From contig JAMXBD010000575.1 in the NCBI GenBank assembly GCA_024138025.1, positions 620,001 to 684,000 on the forward strand: a stretch of 64,000 nt of DNA, in the 5' to 3' direction. This document shows, in pieces, positions 25,117 to 37,696 of this stretch. A program made the position numbers and the translations under genes. Below the pieces are notes generated by a model. It searched no databases. It had not been told where the DNA came from and was given only the letters and a program-made list of their open reading frames with translations. Numbering within the stretch: position 1 is the stretch's first letter; every line of letters begins with the position of its first letter. Source of the DNA: Combretum micranthum (Eukaryota > Streptophyta > Magnoliopsida > Myrtales > Combretaceae).

Positions 25117-26202
25117 AAATTGAGTTTATGATAAATTTTAGTTCTTTTTTCAATTTATTAGATCAATTATAAAAATCAAGAATATAACCATGATAACAAC
25201 AATAACAATATGAAATACAATTAATAATGAGAGAAAGGTTATAAATAACAAGTTTAGATATGATGTAGAATTCAAACAAATCCCTAGTCTCAATTGACAC
25301 CAAATGTCTCAACCAAGACTTCACACCATACTTTATTAGTCATAATAAAATGCTCCGAAGGAGCTACACATAAGCATTCACAAATATTCTCACGCAAACA
25401 ACCACTAGCTATGCATTTCTACTAATCACAAATTCACACTCAAGGCGTAAGTTATTCTTACACTTAATGACCAAAAGTTATTCTGAAGTAGTGTTTTACA
25501 AAGTCTTTACAACTACTCTTAATGGCATTATTACTTAGAACTTTTCATAAGAAATTCGTTAATTAAAGAATAAAAAACAATATTATTGAAAACTTGGCTA
25601 CAGTTTGTTTGTATGTGGAAAAAAAAAAAAACACTCCTAGCACTTCATAACCTGCCTAAGAAGCTCTATTTATACTTTTCCCAAGATATTTGGTCGTAGA
25701 AGAAAACATACCAATTTACCTTTATAATTAATGTATCAAATGACTATTTATCAAATGCCAGTATATGGACATCATCCAAATGTCATCTACAAAACCTATT
25801 ATTGTCTTCAATTAGTCTCCTTGTCATTCACAGCTTACTGGCATCAAACAAAAGTGAAACACATTTACTATCTAAACATTGCATCTGGACCCTACATATA
25901 TTATACATGACCATAAACATTTTGACCATACATAACAAGTCTACCATCTAGACTCCAACTCTCGATGTTTGAACCTTAAGCCACTACACCATGATCAAAA
26001 TCATTTTGATCGTGTTAAAAAACAAATGACATCTAAACCTTACTACAAAATATGATAGGGTCTTTTTATTGTGTTGGTGCCCTAATGCCATTTTTTTTTA
26101 TGCATGGTAAGGCCTTGTAAACTCTAACTAGCAAAAATGCAAACATATATATAATGCAAGTATCAACACAATCACAAAAATAAATATTTTTTGCAAATTA
26201 AG
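25001..26202. other. decayed repeat DNA with a 31-G run
   Basis: The first 35 bases continue the repeat split by the hAT element. The rest has no supported gene. The G-tract lies in a CTAGAGGGGGG context that recurs in plant repeats to my memory. Confidence 0.45.
25085..25115. repeat. uninterrupted G31 homopolymer
   Basis: Thirty-one consecutive G in the given sequence, flanked by CTAGA and TAAATTG. The true length is doubtful because sequencing of such tracts is error-prone. Confidence 0.9.
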
Positions 26203-29200
26203 TGAAATGATCCAATCACCAATCATGAGAAATCAAAATCAAATGAAGTCAATGAAATCTAATTGGAGTCACACATGGGTTTAAATAGCTAAAATTTTCA
26301 AAATTCCTAAATTAATCCTGAATTGAAAACCTAGATTTATGAAATTTAAAAATAATTTAAACATCAAAATAAAGTGAATTAGAAATCAATAAGAGTTATT
26401 TGAAAGAAAATATTTACAAGAAAATTCAAAACAATGCAGTTAAGAGCGATGATTTTGCAAAATTACTATTTTACCATAAACCAGGAACTTACGTGAATAA
26501 AAAATTTAGTTATTATATATAAATTAGACTTATTAGAGACATTTAAATCGTTATTTGTGCAAAAGATTAATAAAAAAAAACCCTAAACTCTTAGACACCA
26601 GCTAAGGTTTCTACATATGTAACATATAGGCACATAAGATCGTGCTGTGTCACAAAATCCTAAAAGGAGATCCTTTTCTCTTTATCTAAAACCCTAATTC
26701 TGCCCTTTCCTCTTCCCATTTAAATATTTCTTTTCTTTTTTCGCCTCCTTTAAATAAGTGGAATTAACAAAAGTATAGCACTGATTAGCTCATGTGATGT
26801 TTTTTATATGATGAAAATGGAGAGGATGAAGTAGTTTTAGAAGAGGAAGGACACCGACTATCACAACAAAATTCGTGTCAAGATAAGCATGAAATTTTAA
26901 GATGTTTTAATGTGGGTATTTTAGCATTTTAAACATAAAAACTGACTTATGTGAGTTAATACATGTTTGGGGTGTCAAGAAATCAAGTTTTGGAGTGATC
27001 TTGAAATCTTAAATCCCTTTATAGGTTGATGCAAGTGAAGACTATCATTTACAGCGAGGTAAGATATCAAAACTAACTTGTTTTCTTGAGTTTATGATGA
27101 TTTTTTAGTTGGGCTTGCTATGGAGGTGTTAAATGGTGTTTTAGGTGTGACTTGAAGGTTAAGTTTTATTGGAATGAGATGAGTGATCGATTTTAGTATA
27201 GTTGATGTTAGAGCTGTAAAGTGACAGATTCATGTGTAGATATTTTGAGAAATTTATGATGAAACATGTTTCCAAATGATGGTGAGTCATAATAAATGAA
27301 GATTGAACATGACCCTTTAACTCTTTTGAAACCCCTCCAAAAGTTGTCTAAAAACACTTTTCATTAAGAAACTTGAGTTCAAGCTCAAAACAATGAAAAC
27401 GCAGAAGAACACGAATGGAACACAAGGTTGTATATCATCCCATGCTCCCCTCTAACCTAAAAAACTCGAAGAAATCGAGTTTCCCAGAAAACACATTTGA
27501 TACACGGGTTAATGCATCTACCTGTGATCCTATCTGTCTTCAAAACTCAAAAAATCAAGTTTTCTAAAAGAACACAACCAGGAACATGGGGTAATGTATT
27601 TGCCCATGTTTCTCTAGTCTCAAAACTCAATCAACCCTAAAAGAATACAAGGAAATACATATGCCTGTGTACCCCCTATGTACTTCTCTAACCTCTTCTT
27701 AACTTTGGCAATTCTCACCTAAATCGCACAAAACTTGATCCAATTATTTCCTTAGCCTTAAATAACCTTCCAAGACTTTCAATATATAAATTTAGCAATT
27801 ACTAATATCCTATTCACGCTGTACATCATCCAAACACATTAAGTCTAAATGCCTCACATAAATAGAAGTAATTCATATTTAATAATTGGAATAGGACATT
27901 AATAACTAAACGAGATTAATGGACTATGAGAACAAAGTATAGCCTACTAAGGGTCAGTTAACATAAGCCTCAAAACCGACCTTAATCTACATAATTATCT
28001 AGATGACTTGGCTAAATGAAACAAATGACCATTTAAACATTATCTTTGAGTAGGTATGGTTAAACTAAAGTGACCTAAATGTGTCGAATAACACAAGTAA
28101 GTAAAGGTGGCAAATCTTGAACTAATTCCCAACTTCAATTATGAATAGTTATTGAATATTGACTTTGGAAAGGGATTTTAAGCTTAGACCAATTGATAGG
28201 TACACAGTAATTGCGCGTTACTTGCTATGATAGTATTAATAACTAGACTAAGAATTTAAACTCGACTTAATTGAGTGTCGGTTGTTGCTTCGCTGCTTAA
28301 TCCAGGAATGGCCCCCCGGATTGGGTTACACGCCTGACCACAACTTCAGGATGATGTGGTAGTTGTAGGCGCCTGAACCCCCACGAAGCGCATGGTAAGG
28401 AGAGGTGGGTAGTTAATAGGGAATATTCCAAAATCAAACGGTCAATTAGGGGCTGGCACAAAGTTGCAATGGAATTATACAAGGGTATAGGCTCTTGCAT
28501 AAAATGTCGTAATGGACCATGCTCATTGATAGTTGTTTGTGTGGAATTAATCCGTATGATACTACTTCTTTCCTTTCTTTTCTGATAAGTTTTGAGGACT
28601 TATTATACCCCATTCTTCAATGCGTGATTTGTTAAGGAAGCTCTACCCTTTTTGTTCGGTGAAAGTCATAAATACTCTTGTATATGTTGTATTTTTAGGA
28701 TACTAGGGATACCTTGTTTGTGGACCTTAAATTAAGTATTCTAAACTGTGGTTGTTTCATTAGATTATAAGTGTATGGCACGCATGTGTATACTTGTCTT
28801 ATTGTGTACTGGGCTTCGTAGCTCATTCTTTAATATTCTAGGTTCTATTAGTGGTACGACGAGGATGAGTACCATGTGGGACGACTTGATTAGATGACGA
28901 TGTACAAGACATGAGTTTTGTGAGTTTTCATAAAAAAATTTCATTGTAATCATATTTTATAAAACTTTGATGATTATAAGAAAATAACTACCATAGACTT
29001 TTGTTTGATTTGATATGAACCTTTAAGTCCAAAAGTTTTGTAATTGAGTTGTATTTATTTGATGGGCCATACAAGCAAGATTTTAAACTAATATTTTGTC
29101 ATACTTTTTTTTAAGCGGGTTAAACTTTATAGGTTTTGATAAACCGAAACCATAGAAAAACATATGGCACTTTGCTGGAATTTCCACAAAAATTAACAAT

Positions 29201-29324
29201 GATTTCTCAAACTAAAACCTAACTAGAAACCCACTTAAAAGAGGAATGCCTTGCACATATTGCTTGGAAGTGATATATACGGCGTAACTATCATGCTTTA
29301 TGTGCTCGGGGTGGGGCCGTTACA
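26203..29324 (+). mobile_element. solo LTR, 3.12 kb (copy 4, diverged subfamily)
   Basis: Begins TGAAATGATCC and ends GGGGCCGTTACA, the same terminal style as copies 1 and 2. Flanks are TTAAG (26198-26202) and CTAAG (29325-29329), 4 of 5 matching. The 3' quarter carries TGTACTGGGCTTCGTAGC (about 28805-28822), the counterpart of the box in copies 1 and 2, followed by a similar GATGA-rich stretch. Sequence identity elsewhere is low. No polyprotein. Assignment to the same wider family is good; exact ends are moderately sure. Confidence 0.6.
27390..27690. repeat. tandem units of about 75-100 bp inside LTR copy 4
   Basis: Three to four imperfect units, each with ACACGGGTTAATGCAT-like and TGCCCATG/CCTGTG words followed by CTCAAAACTC and AAGTTTTC-like sequence. 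Examples are ACACGGGTTAATGCATCTAC near 27504 and ACATGGGGTAATGTATTTGC near 27585. They are the counterpart of the palindrome arrays in the other LTRs. Confidence 0.65.
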
Positions 29325-30300
29325 CTAAGTGTAGCTTTTCCTATAATATTTGTATGATTGTGCAATATATCGTCTCTCTAGTTCAATAGAAACCATGTTA
29401 TTGTTGTTGTTGTTATTTAGGTCTATAGGTTGTTGTTGTTATTATTTAGGTCTATATTTTCAGTATTTGCATTTATGCCCAAAGGTTGTTAGGGGACGGT
29501 TATTTAAGGCATTGTAAACATTATTTTCACATATAAGTTGATAAATGAAAACCTTCTGAGATTTTATTCCTTAAAACCCTATTCTTTTCAATTCCTCCAA
29601 AATTATGAAAAAAAGACCCTTTTAATTTATTCAATTATGCACCCTATCAATTGAATAATCTGAAATCCTCAATTCTTTAAATTATGTATCATATTAGTTG
29701 AAGATTGATACCCTCAATTGTTTAAATTATGCATCATATTAATTGAAGAATGATGAAACCTTAGTTTGAATTTGTTATTATTACATCATTACCAAAATTT
29801 TATTTGTTCATTTCATTTTGTTTCTTATTCTCCAATCTAAAACCTTATAAAAATTTCAAATGTGATAACTTCCAAACATTAAAGTTCTTATTTTCCATAG
29901 GATTCTATTAAAACAACTATTTTTCTTTCTTCCTTCTTAGATTTAGTTTCTCCTCAAAACAATACAAGCACATTTCCCTCCTTTTTATTCTACATGCGTT
30001 TAAGAGAAAATTAAAGTAGCAATCTTGAAATGATTGAGAACGCCAATCATTAAATAAGAAAAAAGGGCCAAAGTTGTTACAAAACTACAATTTTGCCCTT
30101 ATTTAAGAGTAGTTGGTTAAAGATAAGCACTAATTAGCTGTAAACTATTTTTTTTTTTCACTAGGGGATAAAGAAAATGAAGGAAACTTAGAAGAGGAAG
30201 GAGCTACCCATATTTCTATCAATACAATATATGTTATTGGCAATGTGTTAATTTCTAAACGATTCATAACAATTAATTTAATAAGCACTTGGTTAGTCAC
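29325..30300. repeat. second fragment of the old dispersed repeat
   Basis: About 29500-29850 matches 16551-16635 and 17150-17345 (TTGTAAACATTATTTT, TTGATAAATGAAAACC, TATTCTTTTCAATTCC, TTATGCATC). The 16-kb copy has about 500 extra bases in the middle. A short TTGTTGTTGTTATT duplication lies at 29402-29458. No gene. Confidence 0.6.
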
Positions 30301-30305
30301 CACTA

Positions 30306-30815
30306 GCTAAGGTGGGGATGCAAATAAGTCAAACCAAGCTTTTGAAGGCTTGAGCTTGAGCTTGAGCTTGAGCTTGAGCTAAATTTTTTTATCGAGCTTG
30401 AAATTTAGGCTTGAGCTCGACTTATTTATAAATCCAGCTCAAGTTAAGTTAAGCTTTTTATCAAACCTATTAAACTTTTATCAAGTTTGAAATTAATTAC
30501 ATGTTCGACTTATTTAGATAGCCTGTGTTCTATTTCTTTAAACTAAAAATAATATGTGAGATCTCTATCTATATATCCATATACATTAAGTAGAAATTAG
30601 TTTTCTTTTTGTATTAATTACATATTTATATATAATATATCATAAACATAAAACTCACAAATCTGCTAATAAATTTATTTATGAGCCTACTTGCGAGCTT
30701 GTTCATGAGTCAGTTCACAGTTTGAATTGAAGTTTGAACTCCACTAGCTTTAAGTTTGACTTGGTTTGGTTTAAACTCAATTAGTACTTAAGTTTAGCTT
30801 TTTTGCATCCTTAAC
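30306..30815. mobile_element. hAT-like non-autonomous element with (GAGCTT)n arm
   Basis: Inverted ends GGGGATGCAAATAAG on the left and, reverse-complemented, TTAAGGATGCAAAAAAG on the right. Arms are rich in GAGCTT/AAGCTC words, including an uninterrupted (GAGCTT)n run at about 30352-30380. No matching 8-bp flanks were found, so the exact ends are approximate. Confidence 0.45.
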
Positions 30816-31150
30816 CGAAGGAATGGATACACATGATCATCCCGTAGGCAATTAGTGGATTTGGAGTAATTGACCAAGTCCTTAGGCTTTGTTTTTTTTT
30901 TTTTTTTTGCGTTAACAAATTCTTTATTTTTTTTATTTTATATATGTAAGTTATTATTATCATTATTTAATAAGTTTATTTACTAGTATATCTTATTAAA
31001 CTAAGAATTGGATGGTGAATATTTTTCTTGGTTTTCTTTTGAGAACACTCGTGGTTTTTCTTCACTTTTGGTGTTTTCTACATACTTTTTTTGTCTTATT
31101 TATTTCTCTGTTGCTATTTGATTATTTTTCTTTCAAAATTGATTTGGAGG

Positions 31151-31847
31151 TAGGGGTGTGTAAAAAAATCGATGAAACCGAATCAAAACCGAAAAACCAA
31201 TCCGAAAAATATGGTTAATGGGTCAATTGATTTAGATTTAGGATTATGGTTTTTATTTTTTTTGGTTTTCGATTTTCGGTTTTGGTTTGTAACCATAAAA
31301 AATCGACGGTTAACGGTTAACTATTTTCAATATTTATGAATATATTATATATATAATTTACCTATGCATATAATTATTTTTTAAAATACATATACACACA
31401 TATGATTTACATATACATATAATTTATATATGTTAATGTTCGTTGGATTTTGATTAAATTACTATTGTCCTATGTTTAATAAGAGTTAATATGGTAATTG
31501 ATTTGGTTTGATTTTTATTGATGATTGTACATTCAAAGGCTTGTTTTTTCCTTTTTCCTTAATTTGATTGTACTTTGTTTTTAGCTCTTATAATATATAT
31601 AATAATTAAAAAAAACGCTATGATAAAAGCTAAAAAATAAGGTTTTTTAAAATTATCAATTGGATTTGTTGAAGCCATTACGTTAAATGATTAAAATTCG
31701 ATAACCAAAAAAATTAATTGAGCAAAAAAAAAAAAAAGGTTAATCGCTTTTAATGAACTGGTTAAGAATTGAGATTTTAAAAAACGATCATGGTTAGGTT
31801 AAAAAAATAGGACCACGGGCTCTTTGATCGATCTGTGAACACCCTTA
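31151..31847. mobile_element. hAT-type non-autonomous transposon, 697 bp, perfect 8-bp duplication
   Basis: TTTGGAGG flanks both ends (31143-31150 and 31848-31855). The left end is TAGGGGTGTGTAAAA and the right end, reverse-complemented, is TAAGGGTGTTCACAG. Subterminal regions contain repeated AACCGAAAA/GGTTTTCG/GGTTAACGG words, typical of short hAT relatives. The interior is AT-rich without a transposase frame, so mobility would depend on an autonomous hAT element elsewhere. Confidence 0.93.
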
Positions 31848-31855
31848 TTTGGAGG

Positions 31856-32439
31856 CATGAAAATTTTTTATAATTAATACCATTAGTAGCTTTAGCAAAT
31901 TGTTATCAACATAACCCCTGAGCTTGCCGTAATAATAAAACTCCCTTTTCTTAAAATGAAAAGATAATATTGGTTATCCATAGTTTTATCTTGTATTTCC
32001 ATGAAAATGTTTAAATAGACCAAAAGGGGAAAGAAAAAAAAAAAAAAAAGCTGTTCTCCCAACCCTTCGATATAAGGTTGTAGTGTAATCTATTTTGTAG
32101 AGCTTTTTATTTGTCAAATATACCTAAAAAAATACAAGTTTATATAAAATTTTTATTTCAGAACCTATGTTTTTATTTTTTTGATTTTACGAAGTACATT
32201 ATTAAAAAAAAAAAAAAAAACAAAAGAATCAATCAAGGTAGTATCATCATTGAAGTATTTTAAAAGTTAAGGCTTAAAATAAAAGAAAAAGGAATATAAA
32301 AATTATAGGTTCCAGAGGGAAAAAAAAAAGAAAAGAAAATGAATATTATAAATCTTTAAAAAATGTATATAAAAAACTTATATACTATATGAAAACCTAA
32401 CTTTAGGCTTTAAAAAAAAAACTTTTACAGTACAGTACC
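31856..32439. other. AT-rich intergenic DNA upstream of the membrane-protein gene
   Basis: Several A-tracts (about 32034-32050, 32204-32221) and no gene. It probably includes distal promoter sequence of the gene on the right. Confidence 0.5.
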
Positions 32440-32580
32440 TATATCTAGCTTATTCCCCTCGGGGCAATTCTGAGCTTTCCCTGCTTGTCCCTCTTATCTC
32501 TCCGGTCCTCCCCGACGAGACGACGGCACCGCCAACCAGGTCTCACTCATTCTCTCTCTCTCTCTCCCTCCCTCCCTCTC
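32440..32580 (+). promoter_or_regulatory. candidate first (non-coding) exon and promoter of the membrane-protein gene
   Basis: An abrupt GC-richer, CT-rich stretch with GACGAGACGACGGCACCGCC ends at CCAACCAG/GTCTCACTC, a usable donor near 32538. A fitting acceptor TTTTGCTTAG lies at 35038-35047, three bases before the ATG at 35051. That would give a 5' UTR intron of about 2.5 kb. Inference from composition and splice signals only. Confidence 0.4.
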
Positions 32581-33239
32581 TTTCGTGTTCGCGTGATGAT
32601 CACTGTGCTGTTTACAATCATTGCATTTGGTTGCAAAGTTTCGTAATTGTTGTTCTAACTCTGATTCAAAATCACTGTTATGTATATATGAGTTTAGGGT
32701 TTTCTAAGTTAGATTGGTATTAATAAATTCTGCAGAGTCTTCTCCTTGAATAGGTTGAGTCACTGCTGATGTAATAGGATTAGTCGTAAACTGTAATATA
32801 GTTCCTAGCTACTACCGTACTAAAAGCTACAAACTTTGAGTAATTTTTATGATGGTAAATTTCTTTCCAATTCGTAATCGTGGTCTTACTGTTGTTATTT
32901 GAGTCCTTAAGTGTGGTAATTCGGTTGCAAATGTCGTAGCACGTTAGAAAATGGCGTGGCACGGCGCGGTGCTCCTATTGTATTTACAACACCAACACCA
33001 ACACCAACACCACATTCCGATTTCGGATAATGCTTATATACCCAAGGGTGTGCTCTAATTGATAAGCTGGATTTTAATTTGGGCTTGTTGGAGACAATTT
33101 TTCCGTTGTAATTTGTATGCCTGCTGGGTACTACTGCGCTTGTAGAGTAAGCATTGCCACATTTGACGGGCTTTGTGTTCTAATTGTGACAAAGATGTGT
33201 TAAAGATGGATGTGAAAGTTCTACATTCCTTCTTCAACA

Positions 33240-33350
33240 TTCTAAATGATGATTTTTTATTGTTTTGGGTAAGTAAATAACTCATTAAACGAGAAAGAAA
33301 ATACAACTGTAGACGCAATAAGAGGGGCTACAAAAACCCCAAAACAATGA
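33240..33350 (-). mobile_element. possible LINE 3'-end fragment in the 5' UTR intron
   Basis: Read on the minus strand it gives GGGGTTTTTGTAGCCCCTCT, then TGTATTTTCTTTCTCG and TTATTTACTTACCC, then an A/T-rich run. This resembles the 3' ends of plant LINEs as I remember them. No flanking duplication was confirmed. Confidence 0.35.
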
Positions 33351-34255
33351 ACTATAATAAATCAAACAAACACAACGTACAGGGATCTTGATAAGGCTGA
33401 AAGGTGAATGGAATTCATCTGGTGGAATCATGAGATGGGAGTTTTTAAGACATTATAAACATAACCTAGTTTGTCTTCAAATTTAAAATTTGCAAATTGA
33501 AAACTATGTTAATGGTGTAAAGGAATAGAGTGACAGCTGATCATGAGTAGCTTTATTACTTTTGGTATTTTGGTTGTATTTCAAGTTACCTATTAGTCAG
33601 TAATTCATGTGTAGGGAGCATGGTGCGTTGATTATTTGCCATCACTGATTTGTTTTGTGTGATAATTGCAAATATGGTTGCATTGAAAACCTACCGGTTG
33701 TTTCATGGGTGAAAAGCTAAATGATGATGAATGGCTTCAGTGCATTGTTGAGGTGCCAGAGGCCATAACCATTTCATGGAGGACCCTACTGAGGTTTTTG
33801 TTGTCCAAACCAGGTCAAATCATGATTTATAGATGCATATAAATTATAAAGTGTAAATATGGAAAGATGACTGATAGAGCTCATGATCTGGAAAGAGTCC
33901 GATTCTAGCTGAAAGGAAAATTTAAAAGTAGTGGAACTTACTGGAGCAAATTGCTCCAATGAGCAAAGCTTTGAGTGATAGGATGTCTTAATCTTTTCTT
34001 TCTCTTCTTGCTAAATATTTGTATGCTTCTAGCCAATCTTCCTTCCAGCATGACAACTTCTCCTTTATTTGCTAATTCACGTTTTAACACCTGTCCTTTT
34101 GCTTCTAGTCTCTTAGTACTAAGTACTAACTCATCTGTCATTCTTTCTCTGAAATGACTTCTTCTCTTTTATTTCCTAGTTCCCCTTTTTAACACCTATA
34201 TTTTTGTTTCTAGGCCCTAGAACTTACTCATCTTATCAAGTTGCTGCCAACCCTC

Positions 34256-34287
34256 TACCACTACCACTACCACTACCACTACCACTA
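34256..34287. repeat. (CCACTA)n hexanucleotide repeat
   Basis: About five perfect TACCAC/ACCACT units, seen directly, within the presumed 5' UTR intron. Confidence 0.9.
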
Positions 34288-35050
34288 GTAATATTTTGTG
34301 GACTAGATAGTTCTCCATCAATTTTCTGCTCATGCACTTGAAAAATGAAAACTGGGGTTGTTGTGGACAGCACATTTATGTCGACATCATGTGATGTGAA
34401 CATTCATATTGCATGAGATTTACACTATTGACTCTTTTGTTTAATTCGATTGATCTTTTCGAATGACTTTAGTTCTTGTTTAAACAGTATTTAGATGATA
34501 TTTTTCTGTTTGACCTCTATCTCTAAGCTAGTTTTCCTGGTGAGCTTGGGTTTCTTAGAAGATGGGAATTTTCTACCATTCCTTGAATGGACTCATAAAA
34601 GGTTCTCATGAACTTTTTCCTAGGTTGCACCATATTTTTGGTGAATCTATTTTGTTTAGTGTGAGTTGGATCTAGATGCTGCATATATTTTGAGGTCAAT
34701 TTTCAGAATAGGGGTATGCACTGATCTCCTGATGCAAGTGTAACTGTGACCTCTTTTGACTCAATTTTTGAGCCCAAGTAATTTCTTGAGATAGGCTCGT
34801 GCATCTTATCATATAAAATTAACCTATATGAATGCATCTGCTCTATTCCTGTGAATGTCTTTATTTCATTTGTAAATTATTGGGAGCATAATGTGGTTGA
34901 CAGACTATTTTTCGTATGTTGCTTGATCTGATAAATTGCTTTCAAAAGTCTGAATTTGTCCACCAAGAGCATTAATTTGCCCTAATTGAAGCTTCATAAT
35001 CAGATTTTGGAGCTTGTTATGTGGTTTAGGAGGGTTATTTTGCTTAGAGG

Positions 35051-37696
35051 ATGAGCTGCATTCAAGCTACTGCTGTTAAGCCAGGCGTTTATATCAATCA
35101 AACTCCCTGGATATGCAATCAAACTTCCCAAACACATAGCATTGTCCGATTCAATTTACCACTCCATGTTGGTTCTTCAAAGCTATCCTTAAAGCTGTCA
35201 GCAAAAGCGTCCCAATTGCATGTTCAAGTGCTAAAACACCATCCTTGTTCTTCTGTGTTGAAATATCAACAGTTTACACTGGTGGGATTATTTGGTGGGA
35301 AAGGAAAGTCAGACAGTACAAGTGAGGTAAGTGTGAGGGTTTTTCTTATTTCTTTTGGACTTTAATTTTCCTTTTGTCTGTACTCTTTTGATAACACAGA
35401 CTGCTAGATGAGTAGATGTTATCTTAAATCTTGAATCTTTAATTAATGGCAGTGAATTTTCTATTACCTGCACCTTCTTTTGTCACGATTTCCTTCTTCT
35501 TCTTCTGCTTATTCTTCTTCTTTTTTTTTTTTTGTGGGAAATAAAGTCGACTTTAGTTGGTTCTAGTTATCCAATTTCCACTATGGTGCTGGTCACTTTA
35601 TAGCATTGTAGGTACCTTTACCATAATGCAATGCATTTGGCAATATTTTGTGAGGTGGATGGCTCTTTATATGCTCTTACTTAATTAGAAGAATGCAGGT
35701 GCTGTTGATTTGTATGACAGCTATACAATCTTAAGTAATCGAAATGCATAGGGCTGCAGTTTGATTTGATACAGTGCACTTTTTCTTAAACAAAATTAAG
35801 TGCCTGGTTGAAAATTTTCTTAACTGATATATATGTATCTATTCATGTATATATAGTTTGTGGTTTCTTTAGGATTTTGAATATTGAGTTATCTTTGTTT
35901 AATTTTGGAACATGAAATTCATGTTTATTGCACTTGGGGTCTCCAGGGTTCACCATGGAAGGCTCTTGAAAAAGCAATGGGTAATTTCCGTAAGGATCGG
36001 TCCATAGAAGATGTGTTGCGCCAACAAATTGAGAAGCAAGAATATTATGATGATGGTGGCACTGGTAGAAAGCCACCAAGTGGAGGTGGTGGTGGTGGTG
36101 ATTTTGGTGGATCAGATGATGAAGGATTTGCTGGGATAATGGATGAAACACTCCAAGTGATTTTAGCAACGCTTGGCTTTATTTTTCTGGTGAGTTATTT
36201 TATCATCTTCTATAAATTTTTGGTAAACACAGTTAAATTCTTACGTTTGTGCAAAGATTTTGTTAAGCCGCTTTGGTTATTAATAAACTTTTGTGCAAAT
36301 TATGAATACTTTTAAAATTACATCGACACCCCCAATTGTCAAAATTGTATACTTTCTTTCTATGACATGTTTGGGACCATAAATATTATATATATATAAA
36401 CACATTCAGCATATTAAGTAATATGGCATTGCCACAACACCAGAAACAATTGAACAATAAAAATAAAAGTTAGAAATTAAAAGAACATACAATCAAAATT
36501 AGAAGAGGAGGGGAGTAAGAGAGAGAAAAGAGAAGAGAGAAGAGAGGGGGGGGGGGGGGGGGATTGATTGTGGGAGCAAAGGAGAAGTTGGAGAAATTCA
36601 ACTACCATGGGCACCATTGTTGGTGCTGGCCCCACTCTCAGGCACAACCACCTCCAATTCCACCTCACCTCTCCAATTATTAGGAGAATTATATTGAATG
36701 GTATTTGGGGATATTTTCATGAAGGACCTCTTATGGTTGCTGCTTTTGGTTTCAAATTCTTGTAGTTATAAAAGTTACTTACAAGGATCTATGTAGCAAC
36801 AAATATAGTATTCTAAGGTTTCTTAGCTCCAATCCAGCCTGTCAAAGTGGAAATATATATGGATGTTTGATGAAAGTTTACTAGATGACACACTTGTCTT
36901 GACTGCTTCACTGTAGCTTGGAGTCTTGGTAAAATGAGTTCTGGACATTTCTCAGAATAGGAATAAGCTAGCTGGGTAACATTAGAAAGAACTTTGAATT
37001 CATGCAACATTTTCTTTCCCTTTTTGCATAAATAGAGTGCTTCTAACTGACAAGGAAATGATCAATGGAGTTGCTTCATCCATTTTTGTAACTTATATAA
37101 TCTCATTGGTTCATATAGGCTTTCCCTGATTCCATTTTTGTCTGGGGCTGGTTGTTCAACTAGAATGGCTGTCTGACTAGCAGTTATGTTTCTCACCATT
37201 AAATAATGGGAAAATTGCAATTTGCCTATTGCTGTCTGACTGGTTACTGAATAGTTCATTCTTCTCCCATATAGATATAATGCTGGTGAGATGCTGCTTC
37301 TTCAGTCTTTTTCGTGTTGTGTTAACATCTTTTTCCTCGATTGTTCTGTTGCAGTATATCTATATCATCACTGGGGAGGAGCTGGTCCGTCTTGCTAAGG
37401 ATTTTCTTAAATATCTTTTTGGGGGAAACAAGAGTGTCCGTTTACGACGTGCCATGTACAAGTGGGGAAGATTCTATAAAATGCTGACAGAGAAGAAAGA
37501 ATATGATCCATATTGGTTGGAGAGGGCAATAATCAATACACCAACTTGGTGGGATGGTCCTGAGAAGTACAGACGGTTGTTAAAATCTTATCAATCTTCA
37601 AATGCCTATGAAGCTTCTTCAAGAGACGATGAGATTGAAAGAGATTATGAAGACTCAAGAGATTATGAAGCTTCAGGTGGTGATGAAGAATTTTAA
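35051..37696 (+). CDS. plastid-type single-span membrane protein, conserved in plants, function unknown
   Basis: Three exons: 35051-35326, 35947-36189 and 37355-37696. All junctions are phase 0 with GT-AG introns (GAG/GTAAGT, CTCCAG/GGT, CTG/GTGAGT, TTGCAG/TAT). The product is 286 aa. Residues 1 to about 65 are Ser/Thr/Gln-rich with few acids, like a chloroplast transit peptide. Then come a basic helix (SPWKALEKAMGNFRKDRS), a glycine run (SGGGGGGDFGG, about 137-147) and one hydrophobic span of about 20 residues (VILATLGFIFL joined to YIYIIT) crossing the exon 2/3 junction. A basic, Trp/Tyr-rich domain follows (RLRRAMYKWGRFYKML, TPTWWDGPEKYRR), with an acidic tail ending EASGGDEEF. I recognise the family as conserved in plants but know no function. 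The start is the first in-frame ATG after the presumed acceptor. Confidence 0.88.
36546..36562 (+). repeat. G17 homopolymer after a GA-rich tract, in intron 2 of the membrane-protein gene
   Basis: Seventeen consecutive G at the end of a purine-only stretch (about 36500-36562). It lies on the transcribed-sense strand of the gene, so the pre-mRNA would carry the G-run. Confidence 0.9.
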
